Positions 7,428 through 16,449 are shown, counted from the first letter of the stretch. The stretch is DNA of 22,912 bases from an uncultured Prevotellaceae bacterium (GCA_946403615.1 CAMJAO010000008.1:1-22912); one strand, 5' to 3'. Program-made: numbers and translations. The notes: generated by a model from the letters alone, not told the origin.

Positions 7428-8663
7428 ATGAAAAATCTTTGTAAATGGGTCATCTTGGGCGGTTTGCTGGCTGTGATGACAGCGCCTGCAAAGGCACAGA
7501 AATGGGAACATTTGGCAGATACTCCCCAGATGGGATGGAGCACATGGAACAAATTTCAAGGTAATATTTCCGAGAATATAATCAAGGGAATTGCCGATGT
7601 GATGGCGGAAAGCGGTCTGCGCGATGCCGGATACACATATATCAATATCGATGACTGCTGGCATGGTAAGCGCGATGCTGATGGCTTCATTCAGGTCGAC
7701 CCGGCCAAATTTCCAAATGGCATGAAGGCCGTGGCTGACTATGTTCACAGCAAGGGCCTTAAACTCGGTATTTACAGTGATGCCGGAACGGCCACATGCG
7801 GTGGTATGCCAGGTTCGCTCGGCCATGAATATCAAGATGCTATTCAGTATGCACGTTGGGGTGTTGACTATTTGAAGTATGACTGGTGCAACACCGCCAA
7901 CATCAATGCGCAAGGGGCATACCAACTCATCAGCGATGCTCTGCGCGCGGCAGGCAGACCCATCTTCCTCAGCATGTGCGAATGGGGAAACAACCGTCCG
8001 TGGAAATGGGCCAGAGATATAGGGCATTCATGGCGTACCACGCCTGATATCTGGTGCGATTTCGATTCTCTGAGGGTTTTTGAAGCGGGTTACAGCCAGT
8101 TTGGCGTGATGCAGTGCATACAGTTCAATGATACCCTCCGCCAGTATGCAGGCAAAGGCCATTGGAACGACCCCGATATGTTGGAAGTGGGCAACGGGAT
8201 GACTGAGAATGAAGACCGTGCACACTTCACCATGTGGTGCATGATGGCCAGTCCGCTTATTCTCGGCAATGATCTGCGCTCCATGAGTGAGGCCACGCGC
8301 AACATCATCATGAACAAAGAGATGATAGCTATAGACCAAGACGCGCTCGGCATACAGGGATTACACTACTGCGACCGATATGGTCTCCAATTCTGGTTCA
8401 AGCCCCTGGTCAATGGCGATTGGGCCTTTACCGTCCTTAATCCCACACGCAAAGATATCACTTTCGACTTGAACTGGCAGGATTTCAATCTCACCGACTC
8501 TCAGGTCAGCAACCGAAGCACCGATTTTCACAACATTGTGTATAAGGTATATAACCTCTGGACACATAAGATGGAGGGCAAGACTTCCCTGAAAAACAAG
8601 ACTGACCGCAAACTGACTGTCAAGTCACGCGATGTCATATCATACAGGTTGCTGGTTAAATAG
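7428..8663 (+). CDS. GH27 alpha-galactosidase, exported
   Basis: The 411-residue enzyme cleaves terminal alpha-galactose, for example from melibiose, raffinose-type sugars or galactomannan. A signal peptide (1-24, AKA-Q) precedes the clan-D TIM barrel, which opens with the family hallmark MGWSTWN (35-41). YLKYDWC carries nucleophile D152 and SWRTTPDI carries acid/base D207. NIDDCW (73-78) and the C124/C154 pair also fit GH27. The barrel ends near 320 and a small beta-sandwich completes the protein, so it is full length. Its position after the GH2 gene suggests the two enzymes act together on a galactose-containing glycan. Alpha-N-acetylgalactosaminidases share the fold, but alpha-galactosidase is more common in this group. 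Confidence 0.9.
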   Translation: MKNLCKWVILGGLLAVMTAPAKAQKWEHLADTPQMGWSTWNKFQGNISENIIKGIADVMAESGLRDAGYTYINIDDCWHGKRDADGFIQVDPAKFPNGMKAVADYVHSKGLKLGIYSDAGTATCGGMPGSLGHEYQDAIQYARWGVDYLKYDWCNTANINAQGAYQLISDALRAAGRPIFLSMCEWGNNRPWKWARDIGHSWRTTPDIWCDFDSLRVFEAGYSQFGVMQCIQFNDTLRQYAGKGHWNDPDMLEVGNGMTENEDRAHFTMWCMMASPLILGNDLRSMSEATRNIIMNKEMIAIDQDALGIQGLHYCDRYGLQFWFKPLVNGDWAFTVLNPTRKDITFDLNWQDFNLTDSQVSNRSTDFHNIVYKVYNLWTHKMEGKTSLKNKTDRKLTVKSRDVISYRLLVK

Positions 8664-8697
8664 TTCGCCTTTTGCTTGCTAATCGTCAAAAAAGTTG

Positions 8698-8705
8698 TAT
8701 CTTTG
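8698..8705 (+). promoter_or_regulatory. Candidate -7 element for the lipoprotein gene
   Basis: TATCTTTG fits TAnnTTTG. A TTTG at 8671-8674 lies 23 bases upstream, slightly longer than the usual spacing. The site lies 35 bases after the GH27 stop, indicating that the lipoprotein can be transcribed separately. Confidence 0.55.
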
Positions 8706-8779
8706 TCGGAGAAATGAATAGATACGTATGGACATGATTGTCAATGCATTATATTATTAACCCGATAATCCATAGAAGA

Positions 8780-9766
8780 ATGAAAAAGATTTGTTATTTA
8801 GTGGTCTTGACAGCCATGGCGGTTTTCGGTAGCGCTTGCAACAAGACACCGGCTCAACAAGCAGAACAGTCTCAATCTGCTGTTGCGACAGAGGAAAACA
8901 ACACCGAGACGGAAGAGGTAAAAACAGAACTTCCCCCGGTGCTCGCTGTCTGTGTTAAAGGACTGCCGCTTTTCGCCCCCTTCAACGAAGGCGACATCAT
9001 CAACGGAGGACGTGATTTGAAACAGACTCCCGAGAAGTACACGAAACTCATTCTCGACGATGCAGTGTATGACGTGACATATCAAAGTGAGAAAAACAAA
9101 GAACTGAAAAATGACGAGAGTACCATCAATCAGTATTATTATAAAAATAATGATGCCATGAAGGGGCAACTCTTCGATTATGCTGACCCCAAAGCCATTG
9201 TGAATCACTTGAAAACGCATGGCGACATGACGGCTGAAGGTGAGGTGATACCACAAGAGTATGCCGACGGTATTCTCGTATCGGCCGACTATCTGAAAGG
9301 ACGCACCGTGATGAAGGTCAGGGCAACCACCACCGAAGCACCGGGTGAACCGCAGTTCCCCGTTGATATTGTGGCGAAGGTGGAGAAAATCCTTGGGCAG
9401 AAAGTGGACCAGAGCCGCATCGCCTATCTCTTCGGAAAGGATGAATGCCAGTTTGGCGTGATGAGAACCAAGCCCAATGACAAATATGGTGTGGCGGCAT
9501 GGGTATTGGCCGATGGTAAAGACGTCTGTGTATGGACCGACACCTGCGAGGTGGTGAAAGAGGAAAACCGCATCTACTGGTCGAACATCGATCCTGACGA
9601 ATACATGGAGCCCATTGTCAAAGCGGTGGTCAAAGGTGAAAACGGCTATGAAATCTATGCCATCCATATGAATACCGACGAGATGGCACATTATTATCTC
9701 ATGCGCCAGAAGGGGAATAAGATGCAGCAAACACCAATGGGCAGTTTCTATCAACAATACGAATAG
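8780..9766 (+). CDS. Lipoprotein of unknown function
   Basis: The 328-residue protein begins MKKICYLVVLTAMAVFGSAC. This is a lipoprotein signal peptide whose acylated cysteine would be C20, followed by a Gln/Glu/Thr-rich linker (about 22-50). An upstream in-frame ATG at 8738 is less likely because it would put 14 residues in front of the signal sequence. The body is soluble and mixed alpha/beta with no motif I recognise. It contains YYYKNNDAMKGQLFDYADP near the middle and a C-terminal region rich in Met, Gln and Tyr. It lacks SusD or hydrolase signatures. It has its own candidate promoter and is closed by a strong hairpin, so it is probably a single-gene unit. No function is proposed. Confidence 0.8.
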   Translation: MKKICYLVVLTAMAVFGSACNKTPAQQAEQSQSAVATEENNTETEEVKTELPPVLAVCVKGLPLFAPFNEGDIINGGRDLKQTPEKYTKLILDDAVYDVTYQSEKNKELKNDESTINQYYYKNNDAMKGQLFDYADPKAIVNHLKTHGDMTAEGEVIPQEYADGILVSADYLKGRTVMKVRATTTEAPGEPQFPVDIVAKVEKILGQKVDQSRIAYLFGKDECQFGVMRTKPNDKYGVAAWVLADGKDVCVWTDTCEVVKEENRIYWSNIDPDEYMEPIVKAVVKGENGYEIYAIHMNTDEMAHYYLMRQKGNKMQQTPMGSFYQQYE

Positions 9767-9817
9767 AAATCACTCCTATCTTCCCCGTTACACACACATC
9801 ACCCCCCCATCATTTCC

Positions 9818-9860
9818 ATAAAAGTAAAGAACAGGAATTCATCCTGTTCTTTACTTTTAT
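9818..9860. terminator. Bidirectional terminator between convergent genes
   Basis: A perfect 19-bp stem (9818-9836 with 9842-9860) around the loop ATTCA, followed by GTTTTT on the plus strand. It lies between the end of the lipoprotein gene and the end of the leftward membrane-protein gene (stop at 9865), so it probably serves both. Confidence 0.9.
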
Positions 9861-9864
9861 GTTT

Positions 9865-10317
9865 TTAGAAAATCGTTGCCCCCAAACAAATAACCAACAC
9901 ATAGCGCATACATTTGCCGAGGAAAGTGCTGATGGCGGTGATGTATAGATTGGCACGCATCAGACCAAGGGCGATGGACAGCGCTGTGCCCAAAATCGGG
10001 AGAAAAGCGAAGAATCCGACCCATGCGCCCTTGTCGCCCATGAATCGTAGCGCTTTGTCCATATTTTCTTTCTTCACATGCAGGAAACGTTCTATCCATT
10101 CCGTCTTTCCCTGCCGTCCTACCCAATAGTTGAACATCGAACCGCCCCAGTTGCCGATGGTGCCGTAGATGGCCAATGGCACGGGTTCCAATCCCGCAGC
10201 CATCAGTCCCAGCATCACGGCTTCGCTGCTGAATGGCAGAAAACTGCCGGCGATAAAGGCGGCAATAAACATGCCCCAATAACCGTAGTTTATAAGAAAA
10301 TCGATGAGGGCATCCAT
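9865..10317 (-). CDS. YqaA/VTT-family (DedA-like) inner-membrane protein
   Basis: The 150-residue protein has hydrophobic helices at about 10-30, 35-60, 95-120 and 125-150. A conserved-looking segment, FIAGSFLPFSSEAVMLGLMA, is followed by GNWGGSMFNYWVGRQG, which resembles the re-entrant and glycine-rich motifs of the SNARE-associated (VTT) family. Family members are linked to lipid scrambling or membrane homeostasis. The frame is open much further upstream, but those residues are shadow sequence from the overlapping gene; the ATG at 10317 starts directly before the first helix. It overlaps the preceding membrane-protein gene by 28 bases, implying translational coupling. It ends five bases from the terminator hairpin. 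Confidence 0.8.
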   Translation of the reverse strand: MDALIDFLINYGYWGMFIAAFIAGSFLPFSSEAVMLGLMAAGLEPVPLAIYGTIGNWGGSMFNYWVGRQGKTEWIERFLHVKKENMDKALRFMGDKGAWVGFFAFLPILGTALSIALGLMRANLYITAISTFLGKCMRYVLVICLGATIF

Positions 10318-11234
10318 AGATGATAGGCGATGATGGCAAAAGCCAATAGTAAAATCAGGTAAAACACGATGTTGGTAATCCACGTGTGCGTGAGCGTGAT
10401 GAAATGTGCTATCAGCGGACTGGTGTTCACGATGATAAACGCCAGCAACAGGTTGTAATGTTGGGGTTGTAACACAATGAATACCAATGCTGCGATGTCC
10501 ATCACCACAAATATCTGGAAATACATACGGGTGCGTATTTTGTCGGCATAACCGTTGCGCAGGTAGTGGATGATGCCTGTCAGGGCCAACAACCCGATAA
10601 AAGCGAAGGTGACCAGTTGGTGCTCGTTGAGGATGGTATAATCGCAGATAGGACCATACACAGCCAATTCCATGAAATGCTGCGGAATCCATTCATATTG
10701 TCCCATATACAGCAAGTAGATGGCGGCAAACCAATAAGGGGTGAGGATGCCCAGCAGAGAGGCCGAAAATGAACGCGCGCGCATCGTGCGGAGATTGAAT
10801 ATCATCACTGCCCAGATAAACGGCACGAAATACAAATATTGCACAAACACCAGTGACGCCAGTCCCACGCAGAGAAAACCATAATACACCCATCCTGCCG
10901 ACATACGCAACTGATAACAGTGAAACAGCGACACATACAGCGCGGCTGTACATAGCGTGATGATGCTTACCAAAAGGTCAGGATATAAAAAGCATGACAC
11001 CGATGTAAGCAGCAGAAATGAGGCTGAGACCATTCGGCTGTAGATACGCAACAACTGATTGACATTGTTCAACTCTATCATCAGATAGGTTGACAATGCC
11101 AAACAGGCTGTCTGCACCCACAGGCGCTGTTCCACCATCCCCGATTTCACGCATACCGCTATGGTTAATAACGCAAAAAAAGGAAAAGTGAAACGGCTCT
11201 CAGCCACTACATTCTGAAATCGCTTAAATGCCAT
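10290..11234 (-). CDS. Polytopic membrane protein of unknown function
   Basis: The 314-residue protein is almost entirely hydrophobic, with roughly eight to ten predicted transmembrane helices and short loops. Recognisable features include LMIELNNVNQLLRIYSR near residues 50-68 and a polar loop, GQYEWIPQHFMELAVYGP, in the middle. I do not recognise a catalytic motif. It resembles conserved hypothetical membrane proteins of Bacteroidetes found beside cell-envelope genes. It is followed by the VTT-family gene with a 28-base overlap, so the two probably act or at least are made together. A 95-base spacer with a tandem repeat and a palindromic element separates it from purD upstream. Confidence 0.75.
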   Translation of the reverse strand: MAFKRFQNVVAESRFTFPFFALLTIAVCVKSGMVEQRLWVQTACLALSTYLMIELNNVNQLLRIYSRMVSASFLLLTSVSCFLYPDLLVSIITLCTAALYVSLFHCYQLRMSAGWVYYGFLCVGLASLVFVQYLYFVPFIWAVMIFNLRTMRARSFSASLLGILTPYWFAAIYLLYMGQYEWIPQHFMELAVYGPICDYTILNEHQLVTFAFIGLLALTGIIHYLRNGYADKIRTRMYFQIFVVMDIAALVFIVLQPQHYNLLLAFIIVNTSPLIAHFITLTHTWITNIVFYLILLLAFAIIAYHLWMPSSIFL

Positions 11235-11240
11235 TTTTTG

Positions 11241-11256
11241 AGGAGTTCAGGAGTTC
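11241..11256. repeat. Tandem octamer in intergenic spacer
   Basis: AGGAGTTC occurs twice in direct succession, followed by the start of a third copy (AG). It lies just upstream of the start of the leftward membrane-protein gene. Confidence 0.7.
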
Positions 11257-11285
11257 AGACATTAGCCTGTCATTAACGGACTAAC

Positions 11286-11329
11286 ATCTCACCTCTTTCT
11301 CCCTCCCATTGAGAGGGGTGTGGTGGGGC
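11286..11329. repeat. GC-rich palindromic element downstream of purD
   Basis: A pyrimidine-rich arm, CTTTCTCCCTCCC, faces GAGAGGGGTGTGGTGGGG, directly after the purD stop on the minus strand. A similarly built element follows cysE (16450-16499), suggesting a dispersed repeat family that may serve as terminator or mRNA stabiliser. Only the architecture, not the whole sequence, is shared. Confidence 0.45.
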
Positions 11330-12598
11330 TTATAAATCTTTCCCGATGTCGCGGCGGAAATACTTGCCCTCAAACTGTATCTTCTGAGCCTCGGTGAAAC
11401 TCTTCTGCAACGCCTCGTCTTTGGTAGCACCGTAACTGCTCACGGCTATTACGCGACCGCCGGCTGTCACTATCTCACCGTCTTTCAAGGCTGTGCCGCT
11501 GTGGAAGACGATAGATCCTTCCACCTGGCCGATTCCGCTGATGGGATAACCTTTCTTGTAGGCCTGCGGATAACCGCCACTGACCAACATCACACAAACG
11601 GCCGAACGCGGGTCGAACGATATCTCACGGCTGCCAAGGTTGCCCTCGGCCACGCCCTCAAACAAATCCACGATATCGCTCTTCAGACGCAGCATCACGC
11701 TCTCGGTCTCGGGATCGCCCATACGGCAGTTGTATTCTATCACCATCGGATTGCCCTCTACGTTAATCAGACCGAAGAAGATAAATCCTTTATAATCAAT
11801 TCCTTCCGATACCAAACCTTCAACGGTGGGACGAATGATGCGGTCTTCCACTTTCTTCATCCATTCGGGGGTGGCGAAGGGTACGGGGGTCACACTGCCC
11901 ATGCCGCCGGTGTTCAGACCGGTGTCTCCCTCGCCGATGCGCTTGTAGTCTTTCGCCTCGGGCAATATCTTGTAATCCTTGCCGTCGGTCAGCACAAAGA
12001 CCGAGCATTCGATACCGCTCAAAAACTCTTCAATGACCACTTGGGCAGATGCCTCGCCAAACATGCCGCCGAGCATCTCTTCCAGTTCTTTCTTGGCTTC
12101 TTCCAATGTGGGCAAAATCAACACACCCTTACCGGCACACAGACCGTCTGCCTTCAGTACATAGGGAGGCTGTAATGTCTCCAGAAACGCCAAACCTTCT
12201 TTCAGTGTGGTGCCGTCAAATGTCTGATAACGGGCTGTGGGGATACCATGGCGCTGCATGAATCCCTTGGCGAAGTCCTTGGAGCCTTCCAGTACGGCTC
12301 CGGCCTTAGAAGGACCGATGACGGGCACGTTCGCTGTCCGGCTGTCATTCTTGAATTCGTCGTAAATCCCTTTCACCAGCGGGTCTTCAGGACCCACCAC
12401 AACCATGTTGATGCCATTGTCGACGGCGAATTGTTTCAAAGCTTCAAAATCATCGGCTTTGATGGCCACATTCTCGCCGCAATTAGCTGTTCCCGCATTT
12501 CCGGGTGCAATATACAGTTTCTCTACTTTTTTGCTCTGTGCGATTTTCCATGCCAACGCGTGCTCGCGCCCGCCACCGCCTAATAGTAATATCTTCAT
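11330..12598 (-). CDS. purD: Phosphoribosylamine-glycine ligase (PurD)
   Basis: This ATP-grasp enzyme joins glycine to 5-phosphoribosylamine in the second step of purine synthesis, in the cytoplasm. The 422-residue length is normal. The N-terminal domain opens with MKILLLGGGGREHALAW, the family signature. The ATP-grasp domain has GPSKAGAVLEGSKDFAK (96-112), VLKADGLCAGKGV (147-159) and the magnesium-binding IEYNCRMGDPETE (287-299). The start at 12598 is set by this N-terminal signature. It follows the S9 peptidase gene by 66 bases on the same strand, a spacer filled with heptamer repeats. No purine riboswitch or PurR-type site was seen upstream. Confidence 0.97.
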   Translation of the reverse strand: MKILLLGGGGREHALAWKIAQSKKVEKLYIAPGNAGTANCGENVAIKADDFEALKQFAVDNGINMVVVGPEDPLVKGIYDEFKNDSRTANVPVIGPSKAGAVLEGSKDFAKGFMQRHGIPTARYQTFDGTTLKEGLAFLETLQPPYVLKADGLCAGKGVLILPTLEEAKKELEEMLGGMFGEASAQVVIEEFLSGIECSVFVLTDGKDYKILPEAKDYKRIGEGDTGLNTGGMGSVTPVPFATPEWMKKVEDRIIRPTVEGLVSEGIDYKGFIFFGLINVEGNPMVIEYNCRMGDPETESVMLRLKSDIVDLFEGVAEGNLGSREISFDPRSAVCVMLVSGGYPQAYKKGYPISGIGQVEGSIVFHSGTALKDGEIVTAGGRVIAVSSYGATKDEALQKSFTEAQKIQFEGKYFRRDIGKDL

Positions 12599-12635
12599 AG
12601 TAAATTATGATGAATAAATATGTTCAATGAAAAAA

Positions 12636-12663
12636 CCTCAAATCTCAAACCTCAAACCTCAAA
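12636..12663. repeat. Four tandem heptamers in the peptidase-purD spacer
   Basis: Four consecutive copies of YCTCAAA (CCTCAAA, TCTCAAA, CCTCAAA, CCTCAAA) fill the short spacer between the stop of the S9 peptidase gene and the purD start. Copy-number change would alter spacer length by seven bases. Confidence 0.8.
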
Positions 12664-12664
12664 T

Positions 12665-14836
12665 CTACTTAAGGTAATCCTCAAAATACTGCGTGATACG
12701 CTCATGCAAATGGGTGCTCTGATGACCGCGCATGTTATGGGGCTCGCCGGGATACACGAAGAAATCAGGTTGTGTGCCCGCTAATATACATGCCTCGATG
12801 AACGACAGGCAATGTTGTGGCACCACTGTCTGGTCATTATAACCGGTAATGATTTGCAGTTTGCCTTTCAGCTCTTTAGCCCGGGGAAGGAGAGAGGTCT
12901 TCTCATAACCTTCAGGGTTGGTCTGCGGGGTGTCCATATAGCGCTCGCCATACATCACCTCATACCATCTCCAGTCGATGACAGGACCGCCTGCTACACC
13001 TACCTTAAACACGTCGGGATGGTTCACCATCAGTGAAATGGTCATGAATCCGCCGAAACTCCATCCGTGCACACCGATGCGGTCAGCATCCACATAGGGT
13101 AGTGATTTTAAGTATTCCACACCCCGCATCTGGTCTTCCATCTCTATCTGGCCCAACTGGCGGAAGGTGGCCTGCTCGAAATCACGGCCGCGGTTTTCTG
13201 AACCACGGTTGTCGAGAATGAACAGTACATAGCCTTTTTGTGCCATAAACGTCTCCCAACCACGGCTGGCATAGTGCCAACGGGCATCTACGTTGTGCGC
13301 ATGCGGACCACCATAGACGTAAATCACAGTGGGGTATTTCTTCGATGGGTCAAATCCGGTGGGTTTTACCATTCGGTAATAGAGGTCGGTCACACCGTCT
13401 GCGGCTTTCAGTGTGCCGCAACTGTACTCAGGAACATCGTATCCTGCCCACGGGTCGGCGGCGGTCAGGTAGTTCTTCGCTTTTTTCTTACCGTCGGTCG
13501 ATAGGATATCTATCTTTCTTGGCACATCAGGAGCGGAGTAGGTGTCGCACAGATATGTGCCGCCCGCGCTGAGTTCACCGTTATGATAGCCCTCGCCGTT
13601 GTCAAGTAATGTGCGTTTGCCGTTGTTCACGTTCACGGCATAGAGATTGGCTTGGATGGGACTCTTCTCGTTTGAGAGAATAATCACACTTTTTTGCTTC
13701 TCGTTGAATCCCGCTACGTTCATCACCACCCAGTTGCCTGAAGTGAGTTGCTTAATCTGTTTCCCCTTCGTGTCGAAAAGGTACAGATGATTATATCCGT
13801 CTTTCTGGCTTTGCAGAATGAATTTGTCTTTGTCCCATGGCAGGAACTGGATGGGATGCAGCGGCTCTACATATTTGTCGCTTTGCTCCCGGTACAACTC
13901 AGCGGCTTTCTTTCCCGTCACAGCGTCGTAACTGACTAAATGACAGTCGTTTTGGTCGCGATTGAGTTCTTGTATATAAATGGTCTTGCTGTCGGGACTC
14001 CAGGCGATGTTGGTGAAATAACGGTCTGTGGGGTCGCCGGCATCCAGATAGATGGTCTTGCCGGTAGTCATGTCATAAACTCCCACGGTCACCTTGTGGC
14101 TCGTCTCGCCGGCCATGGGGTATTTATCGGGCTCGTAGGCGGCGATGCGGTGGTCGATGTTCACCTGAGGATAGTCGGTCACCATGCTCTGGTCCATGCG
14201 GTAGAATGCCAGCCGTTGGCCGTCAGGACTCCAGAAAGTGCCTTTCTCGATGCCGAACTCATCGCGGTGTACGGATTGACCATACACCAGTTCGCGCGAA
14301 CCGTCGGTGCTCAACTGGTGTAAATGTCCTTCGGCGTCGGTCACATACAGATTGTCTTTGGCAACGAAAGCCACCGCTCGTGATGCGCTGCTCCAGTCTT
14401 CTGCCGTCTCGTTCAGCCCGTTCACCTTGCGGCTCTGGCGCCACACGGCACGCTTTTCTTCCCAGTTGACCAGTATCCGCTCTTGTTGGCTGCTCAGCAA
14501 CACCAACGGTTGATCGGGGTAGGGGAATGTGGCGTAGTAGAAATGACGGATGCGTGTGCTATCGGTCGTTTCGGCCCATCGGTTCAGTTCCGCTATGCCG
14601 AAGAGTGTCTTTTCCTCTCCTGTCTGCTTATCCACCAGCGCACAATAGGATGCCTCAGTATGAATCAGCTCGTCGCCCCACCAAGCGGTGTAGCGGTTCT
14701 CGGGAATCATGCTGTAATAGTTGTTCCCGCCGTAATTCAGGTCTTCCAGTGTAAACTGTTTTTTTTGTGCTGCCATGCCTGATGGTATTAAAAGTGTGAC
14801 ACACAACGCCACTATTTGCCTGATATTAATCTTCAT
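12665..14836 (-). CDS. S9 family dipeptidyl peptidase (DPP IV-like), exported
   Basis: The 723-residue exported serine peptidase likely removes Xaa-Pro dipeptides in the periplasm or at the surface. A signal peptide (1-23) precedes a seven/eight-bladed beta-propeller (about 30-480). The propeller contains HRDEFGIEKGTFWSPDG (190-206), whose acidic residues would hold the substrate N-terminus. The alpha/beta-hydrolase domain (485-723) has nucleophile S593 in GWSFGG, D668 in GYNDQTV and H700 in GEPHNMRG. The frame is open upstream to 15229, but that part is a basic, low-complexity shadow of the overlapping gene. The ATG at 14836 starts the signal peptide and overlaps the methyltransferase gene by 11 bases, implying coupling. 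Confidence 0.92.
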   Translation of the reverse strand: MKINIRQIVALCVTLLIPSGMAAQKKQFTLEDLNYGGNNYYSMIPENRYTAWWGDELIHTEASYCALVDKQTGEEKTLFGIAELNRWAETTDSTRIRHFYYATFPYPDQPLVLLSSQQERILVNWEEKRAVWRQSRKVNGLNETAEDWSSASRAVAFVAKDNLYVTDAEGHLHQLSTDGSRELVYGQSVHRDEFGIEKGTFWSPDGQRLAFYRMDQSMVTDYPQVNIDHRIAAYEPDKYPMAGETSHKVTVGVYDMTTGKTIYLDAGDPTDRYFTNIAWSPDSKTIYIQELNRDQNDCHLVSYDAVTGKKAAELYREQSDKYVEPLHPIQFLPWDKDKFILQSQKDGYNHLYLFDTKGKQIKQLTSGNWVVMNVAGFNEKQKSVIILSNEKSPIQANLYAVNVNNGKRTLLDNGEGYHNGELSAGGTYLCDTYSAPDVPRKIDILSTDGKKKAKNYLTAADPWAGYDVPEYSCGTLKAADGVTDLYYRMVKPTGFDPSKKYPTVIYVYGGPHAHNVDARWHYASRGWETFMAQKGYVLFILDNRGSENRGRDFEQATFRQLGQIEMEDQMRGVEYLKSLPYVDADRIGVHGWSFGGFMTISLMVNHPDVFKVGVAGGPVIDWRWYEVMYGERYMDTPQTNPEGYEKTSLLPRAKELKGKLQIITGYNDQTVVPQHCLSFIEACILAGTQPDFFVYPGEPHNMRGHQSTHLHERITQYFEDYLK

Positions 14837-16367
14837 CTTCTTCGATTCTGCTATTGGTGTTTTTCTTGCCTCTGAAATTACGGTTGTCACGTTGGTCCTT
14901 GCGCTTGCGTTTTGAGTCGCGTAGGGCGAAACCACGCTCAGCATTGCGTTTGTTGCGGTCAGAAGGCTTGCCGCTGCGCATACCACGTCCGTTACGGCTG
15001 TCGTTTTCGCCATGGTCGTCAAAATGGTCTCTCGATGGGCGGGGTTTCGCTGCGCGGGTTTCAAACGGTTTATGTTCAAATGAGCGGAACTTGAAGGTTC
15101 TGATGTCGCCTTCCTCGTTCTCAGCCATTTCTTCCAGACGTTTCTTGAACTCGCGGTTTTTCTTGAAACGGTGTTTCTCGGACATGGCACGGCGCTCTTC
15201 GTCAGTCTTGATGATGCCGCCCTCTTCACGGAACTTGTTCAAACGGCCGCTGAAAATGGTGTATTTGCGGAATTCGCACTCCAATGAGCCGTTGAATACA
15301 GGGATCTTAATGGAGGGCTTCAGGCCTATCTGCTCAAAACATTCCTCGCGGTAACTGAGTATCCAGGCATCATTGTCGGTGAAGGCGTGTTTCAAACGCT
15401 CGCCTATCATCTTATAGGTGCCCAACAAGTCGGGGGTAGAGATGCGCTCACCGTAAGGTGGGTTTGTCACCATGATGCTCTTGTTGGCGGGTTGGGTAAA
15501 GTCTTTGAAATCGGCTTCTTCCACGGTGATGTCTTTGCTCAGACCGGCAGCCCGTACATTCAAACGGGCGGTGTTCACGGCCTTTATGTCAATGTCATAT
15601 CCGTAGATATGATGCTCGAATTCACGCTCTTGTGAATCGTCGTTAAAGATATCCTCGAACAGGTCCTTGTCGAAGTCATTCCATTTCTCGAAGGCAAATT
15701 CTTTGCGGAAAACACCGGGGGAAATATTGCGGGCGATGAGGGCGGCTTCGATGAGCAAGGTACCGGAGCCGCACATCGGGTCGATGAAGTCGGTGTCGCC
15801 TTTCCAACCGGTCATCAGAATCATGCCGGCGGCAAGCACCTCATTCAGCGGTGCCTCGACCGACTCTTGGCGATAGCCGCGGCGGTGAAGTGATTCGCCC
15901 GACGAGTCGAGGCTCAGGGTGCAGTCTTCATCTGCGATATGGATATGCAGGCGCAGGTCGGGGTTGCTTACCGAGATATTCGGGCGTGAACCGGTGTTTT
16001 CGCGGAATTGGTCCACGATGGCATCCTTCACTTTATAAGATACGAATTTCGAATGGCGGAACTCCTCTGAGAACACGACGGAATCCACGGCGAAGGTCTT
16101 TCCGTTGTCAATATATTTCGTCCAATCTACTCCTTTCACGGCGTCATACACATCGTCGGCGCTGCGGGCCTTGAAGTGAATGATGGGCTTCAGCACACGG
16201 ATGGCTGTGTGAAGTTGGAAATTAGCACGGTACATCAATTCCTTGTCGCCTGTGAATGAGACCATTCGGCGACCTATCTGGATGTTATTCGCACCTAATT
16301 GGGTCAATTCTTTTGCCAAGACGGGTTCTAATCCCATAAAGGTCTTGGCTATCATCTCAAATTCCAT
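14826..16367 (-). CDS. THUMP-domain class I SAM-dependent RNA methyltransferase (RlmL-like)
   Basis: This protein probably methylates a guanine in 23S rRNA, like the N-terminal half of RlmL. A THUMP RNA-binding region (about 45-155) precedes a Rossmann methyltransferase domain with DPMCGSGT (196-203, SAM-binding), YGYDID (255-260) and the catalytic NPPYGER (302-308). At 513 residues it is longer than the usual ~380. The extra 130 residues (about 385-513) are a charged, Arg/Lys/Asp-rich tail with RKRKDQRDNRN and IEEDED, probably disordered and RNA-contacting. The gene's end overlaps the start of the peptidase gene by 11 bases. The start at 16367 (MEFEMIAKTFMGLE) matches the family N-terminus. 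Substrate position is inferred from the family. Confidence 0.9.
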   Translation of the reverse strand: MEFEMIAKTFMGLEPVLAKELTQLGANNIQIGRRMVSFTGDKELMYRANFQLHTAIRVLKPIIHFKARSADDVYDAVKGVDWTKYIDNGKTFAVDSVVFSEEFRHSKFVSYKVKDAIVDQFRENTGSRPNISVSNPDLRLHIHIADEDCTLSLDSSGESLHRRGYRQESVEAPLNEVLAAGMILMTGWKGDTDFIDPMCGSGTLLIEAALIARNISPGVFRKEFAFEKWNDFDKDLFEDIFNDDSQEREFEHHIYGYDIDIKAVNTARLNVRAAGLSKDITVEEADFKDFTQPANKSIMVTNPPYGERISTPDLLGTYKMIGERLKHAFTDNDAWILSYREECFEQIGLKPSIKIPVFNGSLECEFRKYTIFSGRLNKFREEGGIIKTDEERRAMSEKHRFKKNREFKKRLEEMAENEEGDIRTFKFRSFEHKPFETRAAKPRPSRDHFDDHGENDSRNGRGMRSGKPSDRNKRNAERGFALRDSKRKRKDQRDNRNFRGKKNTNSRIEEDED

Positions 16368-16449
16368 TGTCTATCAATATATTTGTTGGTTCTTTTTACT
16401 GTTTTTATTAGCCTTGTTGTGCTGTTCTCTTGCCCTTTTTCCCTTATTA

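Noticed and set aside
8798..9757. 319-codon minus-strand frame opposite the lipoprotein gene
   Set aside because: The plus-strand frame has a lipobox, promoter and terminator; the antisense product is His/Phe-rich without recognisable features.
11501..12175. 224-codon plus-strand frame inside purD
   Set aside because: It lies opposite the conserved PurD coding sequence and has no start context or domain.
14837..15229. N-terminal extension of the S9 peptidase frame
   Set aside because: It is a low-complexity Arg/Ser/Thr-rich sequence lying over the methyltransferase tail, and the signal peptide begins at 14836.
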